Assembly (NCBI GenBank): GCA_945915475.1
Contig: CAMEFI010000001.1
Span: 1 to 64,000, forward strand
Reading direction: 5' to 3'
DNA from: an uncultured Clostridium sp.
GTDB lineage: Bacteria > Bacillota > Clostridia > Lachnospirales > Lachnospiraceae
Length of the DNA stretch: 64,000 bases
Shown: one piece after another, positions 16,891 through 25,977 of the stretch
How positions within the stretch are numbered: position 1 is the first letter of the stretch
Layout: every line of letters begins with the position of its first letter
The notes under the pieces: generated by a model
The model's input: only the letters and a program-made list of their open reading frames with translations
The model's database searches: none
What the model was told of the DNA's origin: nothing
Made by a program: the position numbers and the translations under genes

Positions 16891-18370
16891 TTTTCTTCAG
16901 GCTCCTTTCCAGCTTATTCACTCCAGCAGACAGAATCATTACAATCACAAGATAAATACATGCTACTGTAATCAACGGGAAAAACGCCTCATACGTAATG
17001 CCACGGATAATATTACCTCCCATTGTGAGATCCTGAAGACCAATATAACCACTAATTGCAGTCTCCTTGATCAACACGATGAACTCATTACCCAAAGCCG
17101 GCAGCGTATTCTTAATTGCCTGTGGTAAAATAATATACCGCATGGTCTGTCCGTGAGATAAGCCGAGACTTCTTGCACCTTCAAACTGCCCGATATCTAA
17201 TGCCATAATTCCACCACGCAAAATCTCAGCAACATATGCGCCGGAATTAATTCCAAATGCCAATACTGCAACCAGTATCTTGCTCACATTAGAAGAAGCA
17301 AACACAACATAATAAATGATCAATAACTGAATCATGGTTGGCGTACCACGGATAATCGTTAAATACACTTTACAAAACCAATTCAATATTTTTAGATTAC
17401 CCATTTTATCATGGGTTACACGAACCAAAGCGATCAGGAATCCGATTGCCAATCCAAGTAATACGGCAAAAACAGATATGACAAGTGTATTGCGAAGACC
17501 TTTTATAATGTATTGATAACGGTTTTCTTCTACAAAATTCTGATAAAAACTATCTTTGATAGAAAGAAGTGGATTATTATTTCCATTCCGAACGATAATA
17601 ACCTGCTTTGCAGTGGTATAAGGTTCTGTGAAATCAATATTCTTCAAACGGTCTTCCGTTATCGTCATTCCAGCCACCCCAATGTCAGCCTTACCGGATT
17701 GAACTGCTGTAATGATGGAATCAAATTCCATATCCTCAATCTCCAACTTCATATTCAATTTATCTGCAACTGCAGTTGCCATATCCGCATCAATACCAAC
17801 AATATGGTTATCCTTGTAATACTCATATGGTGGAAATGCTGCATTAGTAGCCATCACAAGGGTACCATTCTCATAGGAAAGTCCTTCCGGACTCTCATAA
17901 TGAAATCCCTCGTCACTATCGTTAATATAATTGTCAATAATCTTCTGTAAGGTTCCATCCTCTTTCAGCTCAGAAAGTGCCTGATTGATATTATCCCGAA
18001 GTTCTGAGTTCTCTTTTGCCACGCAGATTGCATAATCCTCAATGGTAAACTCCTCTTCTAAGATACTTAAATCACTGTTCTTCTTGATAAATGCCTTTGC
18101 CGGCTCCTCATCAATCACAACACAATCAATCTTTCCATTCTTCAAAGAAGAAACTGCATCATTGCCTTTGTTATATCGTTCAACAACTGTTCCCGCATCA
18201 TCACCTTCATAATCCGATACGTAGATATCTCCTGTCGTTCCGATCTGTACACCAATCCGCTTGCCATCCAAATCATCAATAGATGAAATATCAGACGGTT
18301 CTACCTGCTTACCGCAACCGGTAAGCAACAGGCAGAACAATGCAAGCAATAGTATCTTACCCTTCTTCAT
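16880..18370 (-). CDS. Amino-acid ABC transporter: circularly permuted binding domain fused to permease (496 aa)
   Basis: A lipoprotein signal (LLLTGCGKQ, Cys about residue 19) is followed by a type-3 solute-binding domain in swapped order. First comes what is normally the second half ([16 protein letters not shown]... to [14 protein letters not shown], about 30-150). Then comes the usual first half ([20 protein letters not shown]... to [21 protein letters not shown], about 167-255). A His/Glu-type permease domain (about 285-490) follows with helices and the EAA loop [22 protein letters not shown]. Binding domain and channel are thus one polypeptide, partnered with the downstream ATPase. The cluster context suggests an aromatic or related amino acid, which is inference. 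Confidence 0.9.
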   Translation of the reverse strand: MKKGKILLLALFCLLLTGCGKQVEPSDISSIDDLDGKRIGVQIGTTGDIYVSDYEGDDAGTVVERYNKGNDAVSSLKNGKIDCVVIDEEPAKAFIKKNSDLSILEEEFTIEDYAICVAKENSELRDNINQALSELKEDGTLQKIIDNYINDSDEGFHYESPEGLSYENGTLVMATNAAFPPYEYYKDNHIVGIDADMATAVADKLNMKLEIEDMEFDSIITAVQSGKADIGVAGMTITEDRLKNIDFTEPYTTAKQVIIVRNGNNNPLLSIKDSFYQNFVEENRYQYIIKGLRNTLVISVFAVLLGLAIGFLIALVRVTHDKMGNLKILNWFCKVYLTIIRGTPTMIQLLIIYYVVFASSNVSKILVAVLAFGINSGAYVAEILRGGIMALDIGQFEGARSLGLSHGQTMRYIILPQAIKNTLPALGNEFIVLIKETAISGYIGLQDLTMGGNIIRGITYEAFFPLITVACIYLVIVMILSAGVNKLERSLKKNER

Positions 18371-18427
18371 TTTCTCTATAATTCCCTTCTATCTCTATTA
18401 CATAACTTATTCATATGCATGTCTGCA

Positions 18428-19798
18428 TTATTCCACCTTTGGCAACTGATCTAATGATCTGGCAAGCTCTTCATCTGTAGGAATATAATCACTCATCTCA
18501 CCGTCATTATATTTCTGATATGCCACCATATCAAAATATCCTGTTCCTGTCAGACCGAATACAATATTCTTCTCCTCACCAGTTTCTTTGCATTTCAGTG
18601 CCTCATCAATAGCAACCTTAATTGCATGACTGCTCTCCGGAGCTGGAAGAATTCCTTCCACTCTCGCAAAGGTTTCTGCTGCTTTGAACACCTCTGTCTG
18701 CTCTACACTTCTTGCTGTTAATAATCCCTGATCGTATAATTCAGAAACAGTGGAACTCATTCCGTGATAACGAAGTCCACCTGCATGGTTTGCGGATGGG
18801 ATAAAGCCACTACCTAAGGTATACATCTTTGCCAATGGACAAACTTTACCCGTATCACAGAAATCATATGCATATTTACCACGGGTAAGACTTGGGCAGG
18901 AAGCCGGCTCAACTGCGATAATATCATACTGTGCCTCTCCCCTTAACATTTCACCTGCAAATGGAGAAATCAATCCGCCAAGGTTAGAGCCACCACCGGC
19001 ACAGCCGATTACCATGTCTGCCTTAATTCCATATTTATCCAATGCCGCCTTTGTCTCCAAACCGATCACAGACTGATGTAACAATACCTGCGCTAATACG
19101 GAACCTAGCACATAACGATATCCTTCCTGGGTTGTTGCCGCTTCTACCGCTTCGGAGATAGCACATCCAAGACTTCCTGTTGTTCCCGGAAATTCTGCAT
19201 TGATCTTACGTCCAACTTCTGTCAACATAGATGGTGAAGGTGTAACCTGTGCTCCATAGGTACGCATCACTTCCCGGCGGAACGGTTTCTGTTCATAGGA
19301 ACATTTCACCATGTATACCTGGCAATCCAGATCAAAATAAGAACAGGCCATGGATAACGCAGTTCCCCACTGACCAGCCCCTGTCTCTGTTGTCACACCC
19401 TTAAGACCCTGTTTCTTTGCATAATATGCCTGGGCAATGGCAGAATTTAACTTATGGCTTCCGGAAGTATTATTTCCCTCAAACTTGTAATAGATATGAG
19501 CCGGTGTGTCTAATTTCTTCTCTAAGCAATATGCCCGGACAAGTGGAGAAGGACGATACATCTTGTAAAAATCACAAATCTCCTCTGGAATATCAAAATA
19601 AGGAGTTGTGTCGTCTAACTCCTGCTTTGCAAGTTCTGTACAAAAGATACCGGAAAGTTCTTCTACCGTAACCGGTTTTAAAGTTCCCGGATTCAGAATC
19701 GGTGCTGGCTTCTTCTTCATATCAGCCCGCACATTATACCACTGTTTTGGCATTTCCTGTTCTTCTAAGTAGATTTTGTAAGGAATTTCTTTGCTCAT
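18428..19798 (-). CDS. TrpB2-type tryptophan synthase beta subunit (456 aa)
   Basis: PLP-dependent enzyme that joins indole and serine (or a related amino acid) to make tryptophan. The PLP lysine is in GSHKLNSA (K116), the catalytic Glu in ETGAGQWG (E138), and the phosphate-binding loop in GCAGGGSNLGG. The long N-terminal extension (about 80 residues, starting MSKEIPYKIYLEEQEMPKQW), the W in GAGQWG and the length of about 455 distinguish TrpB2 from ordinary TrpB (about 400). TrpB2 often works without TrpA, for example in indole salvage. No trpA is adjacent. It lies between a thioesterase and an amino-acid transporter. The ATG follows GAGGTAAACAA. Confidence 0.93.
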   Translation of the reverse strand: MSKEIPYKIYLEEQEMPKQWYNVRADMKKKPAPILNPGTLKPVTVEELSGIFCTELAKQELDDTTPYFDIPEEICDFYKMYRPSPLVRAYCLEKKLDTPAHIYYKFEGNNTSGSHKLNSAIAQAYYAKKQGLKGVTTETGAGQWGTALSMACSYFDLDCQVYMVKCSYEQKPFRREVMRTYGAQVTPSPSMLTEVGRKINAEFPGTTGSLGCAISEAVEAATTQEGYRYVLGSVLAQVLLHQSVIGLETKAALDKYGIKADMVIGCAGGGSNLGGLISPFAGEMLRGEAQYDIIAVEPASCPSLTRGKYAYDFCDTGKVCPLAKMYTLGSGFIPSANHAGGLRYHGMSSTVSELYDQGLLTARSVEQTEVFKAAETFARVEGILPAPESSHAIKVAIDEALKCKETGEEKNIVFGLTGTGYFDMVAYQKYNDGEMSDYIPTDEELARSLDQLPKVE

Positions 19799-19868
19799 TT
19801 GTTTACCTCATCTTTCTTTATTATATTATATAATTATTTGATAATTGTATCCCATCATCAATGGAAGC

Positions 19869-20261
19869 CTATAAATGTACCCCACTGGTAGATGCCACTG
19901 CCACTGCATTTCCGAGATTATCTGTAATCGAAATCTCATAGAAACAATTACGTCGGCCATCTTTTAACAGCCGGCTCTCTCCATATAACGTATCACCCTT
20001 CGGTGTACCTAGATAACTGATCTGGCTTACTGTGGTAACCGTCACCACATCATCATAATTCGTTGCCACTGCAAATACAAAATCTGCCAGGGTATAAATT
20101 GCTCCACCCATAACATGTCCGGTTGCATTCACATGCCGCTCATCAATCTTCATACTGCATTTGGCATAGCCACCATCCACCGCTTCTATCTCAATTCCGG
20201 TGGTTACCATCGCATACCGGTCCTTGATAAAAAACTCTCTTACCTCTTCCAACCTGCGCAT
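19869..20261 (-). CDS. PaaI-like hotdog-fold thioesterase (130 aa)
   Basis: A single hotdog domain with the family pattern HVNATGHVMGGAIYTLADFVFAVATN (about residues 43-68), which includes the active-site Asp, and LKDGRRNCFYEISITD in the last strands. It hydrolyses acyl-CoA thioesters; the substrate is unknown. It lies 24 bp after aroB and 70 bp before the TrpB2 gene with AAGGAG ahead of the start, so it is probably co-transcribed with both. Confidence 0.88.
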   Translation of the reverse strand: MRRLEEVREFFIKDRYAMVTTGIEIEAVDGGYAKCSMKIDERHVNATGHVMGGAIYTLADFVFAVATNYDDVVTVTTVSQISYLGTPKGDTLYGESRLLKDGRRNCFYEISITDNLGNAVAVASTSGVHL

Positions 20262-20285
20262 TCTTCTTACTCCTTCGTATTCTTC

Positions 20286-21398
20286 CTACATATCCATTAT
20301 AATCTCTCTGGCGATACTCTCTTCAATCGGTGTTGCAAATACGCCTGGTTCAAATTCCACCACGTCACCAATCCTCTTTTGGATTACAAAACGTAACTTA
20401 CCTTCTCTTACCTTCTTATCGGTGTATAACTTTTTCACCAGAGACTCTCTGTCAATGTAATCCGGAATTGCGGTTGGCAGCTTTGCTTTTGCAAGAAGCG
20501 CAATCACCTCATCCCTTTCCTCCTCCGTCACATATCCTAACTGATATGCAAGCTTCACCTCTGCCACCATACCAATTGCAACGGCTTCCCCATGCATCAG
20601 TTCATAATCACTTACTGTCTCAATGGCACGTCCCACTGTATGCCCAAGATTCAGCACCTCACGAAGTCCACTTTCTCTCTCATCCTTCATAACCACATGA
20701 TACTTAATTCTGCAATTCTCCTCGGCAATATGTTCACATGCTTCCTTTTCCAATGAAAGAATCTCTTCCATATGAGTGTCTAAATAAACAAACAAATCCC
20801 AGCTTGCAAGACAGGCATGCTTAATGGTTTCTGCCAGGCCACTGATTACCTGGCGTTTCGGTAGCGTCTTCCATGTTGCAATGTCGATATACACCTTTTC
20901 CGGCTGGTTAAACAATCCAATCAGATTCGTTGCAAGCGGTGTGTCCACTGCTGTTTTTCCTCCCACAGACGCATCTGCTGCTGCAAGCAGAGTAGTTGCA
21001 TAATTAATAAATGGAACTCCTCGTCCAAAGGTTCCTGCCACAAATCCGGCAAGGTCAGTCACCACACCACCGCCAACTGCAATGACACAACAATCTCTAC
21101 GGTAGCCCTTTGCCAGCATGGCATCCTCTATCTCTTCTTTCGTCTTACGTGACTTCTGTTTTTCGCCTTCCTCAAACACAAACAAATCGGCCTGATATCC
21201 AGCTTCTTTTAACAAATTAGTTATCTTATCTGCATACAAATCCTTCACAATGCTGTCTGTGATGACTGCAAATTTATGGATTTTTCCTGCCAGACCATTT
21301 TTTAAATCCTCAATAAGCTGATTCTCTAATTCAAATCCAATCTCAATTTCATAACTGTCATCTACTACTTTTTTTAATTCTACATTAAATGTCCGCAT
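20286..21398 (-). CDS. aroB: 3-dehydroquinate synthase (370 aa)
   Basis: Second step of the shikimate pathway (DAHP to 3-dehydroquinate). The NAD-binding glycine motif is seen in VIAVGGGVVTDLAGFVAGTFGRG, and ligands follow in SVGGKTAVDTPLATNLIGLF, GLAETIKHACL and LNLGHTVGRAIE (metal-binding His). Length matches the family. AGGAGAGAAACC precedes the ATG. It heads a probable operon with the thioesterase, TrpB2 and the amino-acid transporter; other shikimate genes are not in the window. Confidence 0.96.
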   Translation of the reverse strand: MRTFNVELKKVVDDSYEIEIGFELENQLIEDLKNGLAGKIHKFAVITDSIVKDLYADKITNLLKEAGYQADLFVFEEGEKQKSRKTKEEIEDAMLAKGYRRDCCVIAVGGGVVTDLAGFVAGTFGRGVPFINYATTLLAAADASVGGKTAVDTPLATNLIGLFNQPEKVYIDIATWKTLPKRQVISGLAETIKHACLASWDLFVYLDTHMEEILSLEKEACEHIAEENCRIKYHVVMKDERESGLREVLNLGHTVGRAIETVSDYELMHGEAVAIGMVAEVKLAYQLGYVTEEERDEVIALLAKAKLPTAIPDYIDRESLVKKLYTDKKVREGKLRFVIQKRIGDVVEFEPGVFATPIEESIAREIIMDM

Positions 21399-21608
21399 GG
21401 TTTCTCTCCTATGTATGTATCATTTCCTATGAGTTTCTACATTTCCTTTAGAGATTTTATCATTAAATAGCAAATCAAACAAGGGGCATTCTCCCTGTAT
21501 ACAGATTTGCAGTCTCGGATACTCCTTTTTCTTGTTTGGTCATCAAGAATCAGCCCATTTGCAAAAAGTATTAATTCCTCAAAGCTGCAGCCCATCCAAA
21601 TAAGCAAA

Positions 21609-21647
21609 GTCCGGAGTATGAATTGAAATCTCATCCACGCTCCGGAC
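21609..21647 (-). terminator. Probable terminator after the 1261-aa LRR gene
   Basis: GTCCGGAG (21609-21616) pairs with CTCCGGAC (21640-21647) around a 23-nt loop; on the minus strand it is followed by TTTGCTTATTT. It lies about 35 bp after the LRR stop. The rest of the 21399-21608 stretch contains only a short open frame of 65 codons that is not recognised. Confidence 0.5.
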
Positions 21648-21682
21648 CATTCTTTAACTTTTAATTAGATTTTCAATCGGAT

Positions 21683-24600
21683 TTACTTTATTTTACCTTT
21701 AAAGCCTGCCTTCTCTAACTGCTTCTTGTAATCCTTCTTGCAGCTCTTTGGCACTTTGATTGTTACCTTCTTGCTAAGCTTCTTAACACCTGCCTTAGCA
21801 AATGCGTTCTTTGCAAGCTTTGTTGACTTAATTGTAATTGTCTTAACTGCCTTACAATCCTTGAATGCATTCTTACCGATTGATGTAACATTCGCACCAA
21901 TTGTAATCTTTGTTGCCTTCTTGCAGCCTGCAAATGCTTTTGCAGATACAGAAGTGACTTTATATGTGATTCCATCTACCGTAACACTATTTGGAATTGT
22001 TACTGCCTTTGCTTTTTTGTTGATAACTGCAGTATACTCTACCGTTGGATTCCCTTCCTGGTCAGAGGTTACCGTAACACTTGCATTTGCAACGACTCCC
22101 TTTAATACTGTTCCAACTGCTGCCGGTGTTGTACCAACTGGCGTTGTGGTATCTGTTTTTGTACCATTACCTGTATTCCCACCGGATGGATTGTTTATTT
22201 CCGGATTGTCATTCCCACCGGATGGATTGTTTGTTCCCGGATTGTCATTTCCGCCGGATGGATTGTCCATTCCTGGATTGTCATTTCCGCCGGATGGACC
22301 ATCATCTTTTGGTGACGAAACATCAAATCCATTCTCCTTTGCCCACTTTGCAGCGACTGAATCAGCACTTGCATAGATTACAAAATCATCTTCATTACCA
22401 TCAATTGCATATTCTCCAAAATTGACTACGCTATCAGGAATTGTAATACTAGTTAAGCCCTTGCAATTAGAAAATGCACAATCCCCAATACTTATTACTC
22501 CATCTGGAATGGCAATACTTCTTAGATTCATACATCCACTAAATGCACACGCTCCTATACTCTTAACATTATTTGGAATAATAGAATTCTTGCATCCTAA
22601 CACAAGTTCCGAATTATCTTTTCTGATAATACAATTCTGCTCACTATAATATACTTCATTTTCTTCCGCAACTTCTACACCTGTTAAGCCCATGCACCCA
22701 TCAAATGCAGCTTTATTAATATTTGTTACAGAAGCCGGAATCATAATATTCGTTAAGCCACTACATCCAGAAAATGCAGCTTCTCCAATACTTGTTACAG
22801 TACTTGGTATGGTTATACCAGTTAACCCAGCACAACATGAGAATGTGTCTTTCGCAATTGTTTTTAATCCCTCAGGAAGCGTAATACTTTCTAACCTGTC
22901 ACAACCAGAGAATGCAGCTTCCCCAATATTTGTCATACTAGCCGGCAGAGAGACACTTTCCAAACTGCAACAAGAATTAAATGTATTTTTTTCAATATTG
23001 GTTACTCCATTCGGAATCACAATACTGGTTAAACTTTCGCAGTCACTGAACGCCCCTTCACCAATACTTGTTACACCATCCGGAATCGTGATGGTTTCTA
23101 TATTGTCACATACAGCAAATGCATAGTCCCCTATACTGGTTAAATTGGATGAACTTGAAATATTAACATACGAAAGTGAAATACATTCACTAAATGCATA
23201 TTCCCCAATACTTGTTACACTATCCGGAATGCTAATACTTGTTAAATAGTATTCACATTCTGTAAATGCACGACGTCCAATACTTGTTACTGTCTTACCA
23301 TCAATCATTGCAGGAACCTCTATTTCTTCCTGTTCACTGAAACATGCATCAATTCGAATAGTTCCATCATCTAACACCGTATATTCATAGGTACCATCCC
23401 CGTCTTCATAAGTTTGGGACAAACTCATTAAATCGTAATCATTTTTCTTTGCCCATTCTGCAGCATAGGAACCCGGCACCGCATGGATACAGGTTACAAT
23501 TCTATCTCCATCATCATTTATATAATTGTAACCAATCGTACCTTGTCCAATGCTGATCACACTAGAAGGGATTGAAATATTACTCAAACTACTATCATCA
23601 AAGGAATAATCTCCAATATACGCTACTCCATTTGGAATTACAAAATCATAGTTGAAATGACATCCCCTAAATGCGTGTTTCCCAATACTCTTTACTCCTG
23701 TTGGAATTACTGATTTTTTACAACCTGCAATCAATTCTCCCTCTTTCGATATGAGACAATTTCCGGAACTATAGTAGTATTCATTTCCTTCTGCAACAGT
23801 TATCCCTACTAAATTTGAAAGACCTACTAAGGCACCATACTCTATATTTGTTACACTAGATGGAATTGTAATATTCTGTATATTACAACCACTAAATGTA
23901 AATTTTCGAATACTTGTGACTGCCTTATTATCAATCGATGCCGGAATCTCTAAATTTTTTTCTGTTCCCCCATAACCAATGATTTCTACCGTACCATCAC
24001 TTAGAATTTGATACTGATATTTGTTTCCACCTTCCTCAAATTCCCTACCCTCATTTATTGTCTCTACTTTATATCCTTTCTTCTCTGCCCACATTACAGC
24101 ATAAGAACCTGGTGCTGCATGAACAATCAAATTTTCGTTTACACCATAGAATGCATCTTCATCACCCTCATCAATGGATGTTACACTTCTTGGAATTGTA
24201 ACACTTGTTAAACTACTACAGTACAAAAATGTATTATATTTTATCTTTGTAACACTATTTGAAATTACAACACTTGTTAATCCACTACATCTTTCAAATG
24301 CACCTCTTCCAATCTCTGTTACACTCTCTGGAATTACAATACTTGTTAATCCACTACACCAGCTAAATGCATCGTCTCCAATCTTTGTTACACTCTCTGG
24401 AATTATGATACTTGTCAGATTTATGCAGTATTCAAACGCACCTCTTCCAATCTCTGTTACACTCTCTGGGATTACAACATCCCCTGTTGCATTACTTCCG
24501 TCAATCAATAAATTATTAACAATAACCAACCCATCATTTGAATTTTTTTTCATATTTTCAAGCCATGCTGTTCCAGAAAAGGCATTGCCTTCCACAGTCA

Positions 24601-25468
24601 CTACACTAGCCGGAATTGTAATACTTTTCAAATTACTGCAGCCTGCAAATACAGATGCCCTAATTCTCGTAATCCCTTCCGGTATTGTAATACTTGTCAG
24701 ATTACTACAGTCTGCAAATGCAGCTATTCCAATCTCTGTTACTTTCTCTGGAATTGTAATGCTTGTAAGATTACTACAACCCAAAAATGCATCGGCTTCA
24801 ATACTTATGACTTCTTTAGGAATATCAGATGTTTTACATCCCAGAATCAATTTATTATCTTTCGTCATAATGCAATTTCCTGCACTATAATACTTTTCAT
24901 TTCCATCCTCAACAAGAATCTCGCTTAAATTGCTACAACGAGAAAATGCATTGGTCTCAATCTCTATTACGCTCTCTGGTATTGTGATACTTGTCAATCC
25001 ACTACAGCCATAAAATGCACATGACTCAATATACTTTACTCCTTTTTGAATTGTAATATTTGTCAAATTACTGCAGTCTGCAAATACAGATTCCTTAATT
25101 CTCGTAACCCCTTCCGGAATTGTAATACTTGTCAATCCGCTACAGCCCTTAAATGCATAATAGCCGATATCCGTTACTCCCTCCGGAATCGTAACACTTG
25201 TCAAACTACTATAATCATAAAACGCCTCTCTATCAATGGACGTTACCTTATATCCAGCAACCTCTTCCGGGATTACCAATTCCGTATCACTCCCAGTATA
25301 ACCACTAATCGCTGCACACTTTCCATTTTCATTTTCCCACGTATAATACTTATACCCATCAGCCGTCTCCGCTGCCTTGCTCGTTACTGACACCAATGCC
25401 ACACCAAGCAGTATGAACATACAATATGCCAGCAACATACCTATTCGTTTCTTCTTTTTACTCTTCAT
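21683..25468 (-). CDS. Large secreted BspA-type leucine-rich-repeat protein (1261 aa)
   Basis: A Sec signal peptide (about 1-32, KKKKRIGMLLAYCMFILLG...) is followed by a short domain (YKYYTWENENGKCAAISGY) and then many LRR_5/BspA repeats of about 23 residues with the consensus F-x-x-C-x-x-L-T-S-I-x-I-P-x-x-V-x-x-I-G-x-x-A. Repeats run from about 45 to 1020 in three blocks, each starting with a degenerate unit with Y-x-Y-x-x-L-x-D-G-T. A Pro/Ser/Gly/Asn linker with four PSGGN units follows (about 1050-1100). A final repeat block (about 1130-1261) ends with basic KAGFKGKIK. There is no LPXTG sorting motif. Proteins of this type bind host or bacterial surfaces. AGGAGGAATAGAGG precedes the ATG. 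Confidence 0.92.
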   Translation of the reverse strand: MKSKKKKRIGMLLAYCMFILLGVALVSVTSKAAETADGYKYYTWENENGKCAAISGYTGSDTELVIPEEVAGYKVTSIDREAFYDYSSLTSVTIPEGVTDIGYYAFKGCSGLTSITIPEGVTRIKESVFADCSNLTNITIQKGVKYIESCAFYGCSGLTSITIPESVIEIETNAFSRCSNLSEILVEDGNEKYYSAGNCIMTKDNKLILGCKTSDIPKEVISIEADAFLGCSNLTSITIPEKVTEIGIAAFADCSNLTSITIPEGITRIRASVFAGCSNLKSITIPASVVTVEGNAFSGTAWLENMKKNSNDGLVIVNNLLIDGSNATGDVVIPESVTEIGRGAFEYCINLTSIIIPESVTKIGDDAFSWCSGLTSIVIPESVTEIGRGAFERCSGLTSVVISNSVTKIKYNTFLYCSSLTSVTIPRSVTSIDEGDEDAFYGVNENLIVHAAPGSYAVMWAEKKGYKVETINEGREFEEGGNKYQYQILSDGTVEIIGYGGTEKNLEIPASIDNKAVTSIRKFTFSGCNIQNITIPSSVTNIEYGALVGLSNLVGITVAEGNEYYYSSGNCLISKEGELIAGCKKSVIPTGVKSIGKHAFRGCHFNYDFVIPNGVAYIGDYSFDDSSLSNISIPSSVISIGQGTIGYNYINDDGDRIVTCIHAVPGSYAAEWAKKNDYDLMSLSQTYEDGDGTYEYTVLDDGTIRIDACFSEQEEIEVPAMIDGKTVTSIGRRAFTECEYYLTSISIPDSVTSIGEYAFSECISLSYVNISSSSNLTSIGDYAFAVCDNIETITIPDGVTSIGEGAFSDCESLTSIVIPNGVTNIEKNTFNSCCSLESVSLPASMTNIGEAAFSGCDRLESITLPEGLKTIAKDTFSCCAGLTGITIPSTVTSIGEAAFSGCSGLTNIMIPASVTNINKAAFDGCMGLTGVEVAEENEVYYSEQNCIIRKDNSELVLGCKNSIIPNNVKSIGACAFSGCMNLRSIAIPDGVISIGDCAFSNCKGLTSITIPDSVVNFGEYAIDGNEDDFVIYASADSVAAKWAKENGFDVSSPKDDGPSGGNDNPGMDNPSGGNDNPGTNNPSGGNDNPEINNPSGGNTGNGTKTDTTTPVGTTPAAVGTVLKGVVANASVTVTSDQEGNPTVEYTAVINKKAKAVTIPNSVTVDGITYKVTSVSAKAFAGCKKATKITIGANVTSIGKNAFKDCKAVKTITIKSTKLAKNAFAKAGVKKLSKKVTIKVPKSCKKDYKKQLEKAGFKGKIK

Positions 25469-25494
25469 CCTCTATTCCTCCTGTTGAATATTTA

Positions 25495-25522
25495 ATGATT
25501 TCTCAGTTTTTTGTGAAATCAT
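25495..25522. promoter_or_regulatory. Inverted repeat just upstream of the 1261-aa LRR gene
   Basis: ATGATTTC (25495-25502) and GAAATCAT (25515-25522) form a perfect 8-bp inverted repeat with a 12-nt spacer, 27 bp before the ATG at 25468. It could be an operator or a hairpin in the leader. No matching regulator is identified. Confidence 0.35.
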
Positions 25523-25662
25523 CATGTAAATCAGTAGCCAATACCCACTACCAAATCCTGTCAGCATTCATACTATCACAATCAAATTTCCAATAAAATA
25601 AACTTGTACAAAACAACCTTCACATGTACAAAATAACACTCTTACAACTACTAACATCATGT

Positions 25663-25709
25663 AGACAGCCCCGGTTATGAACTCATATCGTCCATAACCG
25701 GGGCTGTCT
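25663..25709. repeat. Perfect 17-bp inverted repeat (strong hairpin)
   Basis: Bases 25663-25679 (AGACAGCCCCGGTTATG) are perfectly complementary to 25693-25709, with a 13-nt loop. No T run follows on either strand, so it is not a typical terminator. It lies at the broken end of the response-regulator relic. Confidence 0.75.
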
Positions 25710-25870
25710 GCATACCGCATCAATCGCCTGTACAACTTCGTTACTATCCCGGAATACCTGTGGTTCCCAATCGACATATTGATACAATATATTTTCATCA
25801 TATCAAGCAGCTTCTCTACAAAAGCTGCATCCATATCACAAATTCCAATCATAAGCATACTCCATCTCAT
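25683..25870 (-). pseudogene. Fragment of a response regulator (N-terminal part, frameshifted)
   Basis: From about 25858 the reading MLMIGICDMDAAFVEKLLDM resembles the first strand and helix of a receiver domain (usual I-C-D-D-x pattern, here C-D-M-D). After a frameshift near 25775 the other frame continues WEPQVFRDSNEVVQAIDAV, which fits the second strand and helix of an AgrA/LytTR-type receiver, then stops at 25683. The rest of the gene is absent. A 100-residue open frame (25568-25870) covers this region but is not a plausible protein after the shift. It suggests that a regulator once sat beside the LRR genes. Nothing else is supported in 25469-25977 apart from the listed repeats. Confidence 0.5.
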
Positions 25871-25977
25871 TTATCCTATAATCACGTACATACAACACTA
25901 CTTAATAATAGCATAAATAAAACGGATATCAACCGACTTGTACATTTTTCAAGCACTTGTACAAAACAACATATCAT

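Larger units (their letters stand above)
25602..25970. repeat. Direct repeats ACTTGTACAAAACAAC flanking a 340-bp segment
   Basis: The 16-bp sequence occurs identically at 25602-25617 and 25955-25970. Each copy is accompanied by a second shorter TGTACA unit nearby (ACATGTACA at 25622-25630; ACTTGTACA at 25936-25944). They flank the regulator relic and the large hairpin. Possible meanings are regulator sites or traces of an inserted or deleted element. Confidence 0.55.

Noticed and set aside
21437-21634. A 65-codon open frame on the minus strand between aroB and the LRR gene
   Set aside because: It has no good ribosome site, overlaps the terminator hairpin and matches no family I know. It may be relic DNA, so it was not called a gene.
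21738-24890. Long plus-strand open frames opposite the LRR gene
   Set aside because: They are shadows of the repetitive LRR coding sequence; their hydrophobic repeats follow from the reverse complement of the LRR consensus.
25568-25870. Complete 100-residue protein
   Set aside because: Its first part matches a receiver domain but the rest is in the wrong frame and lies over a perfect hairpin, so it was called a relic instead.
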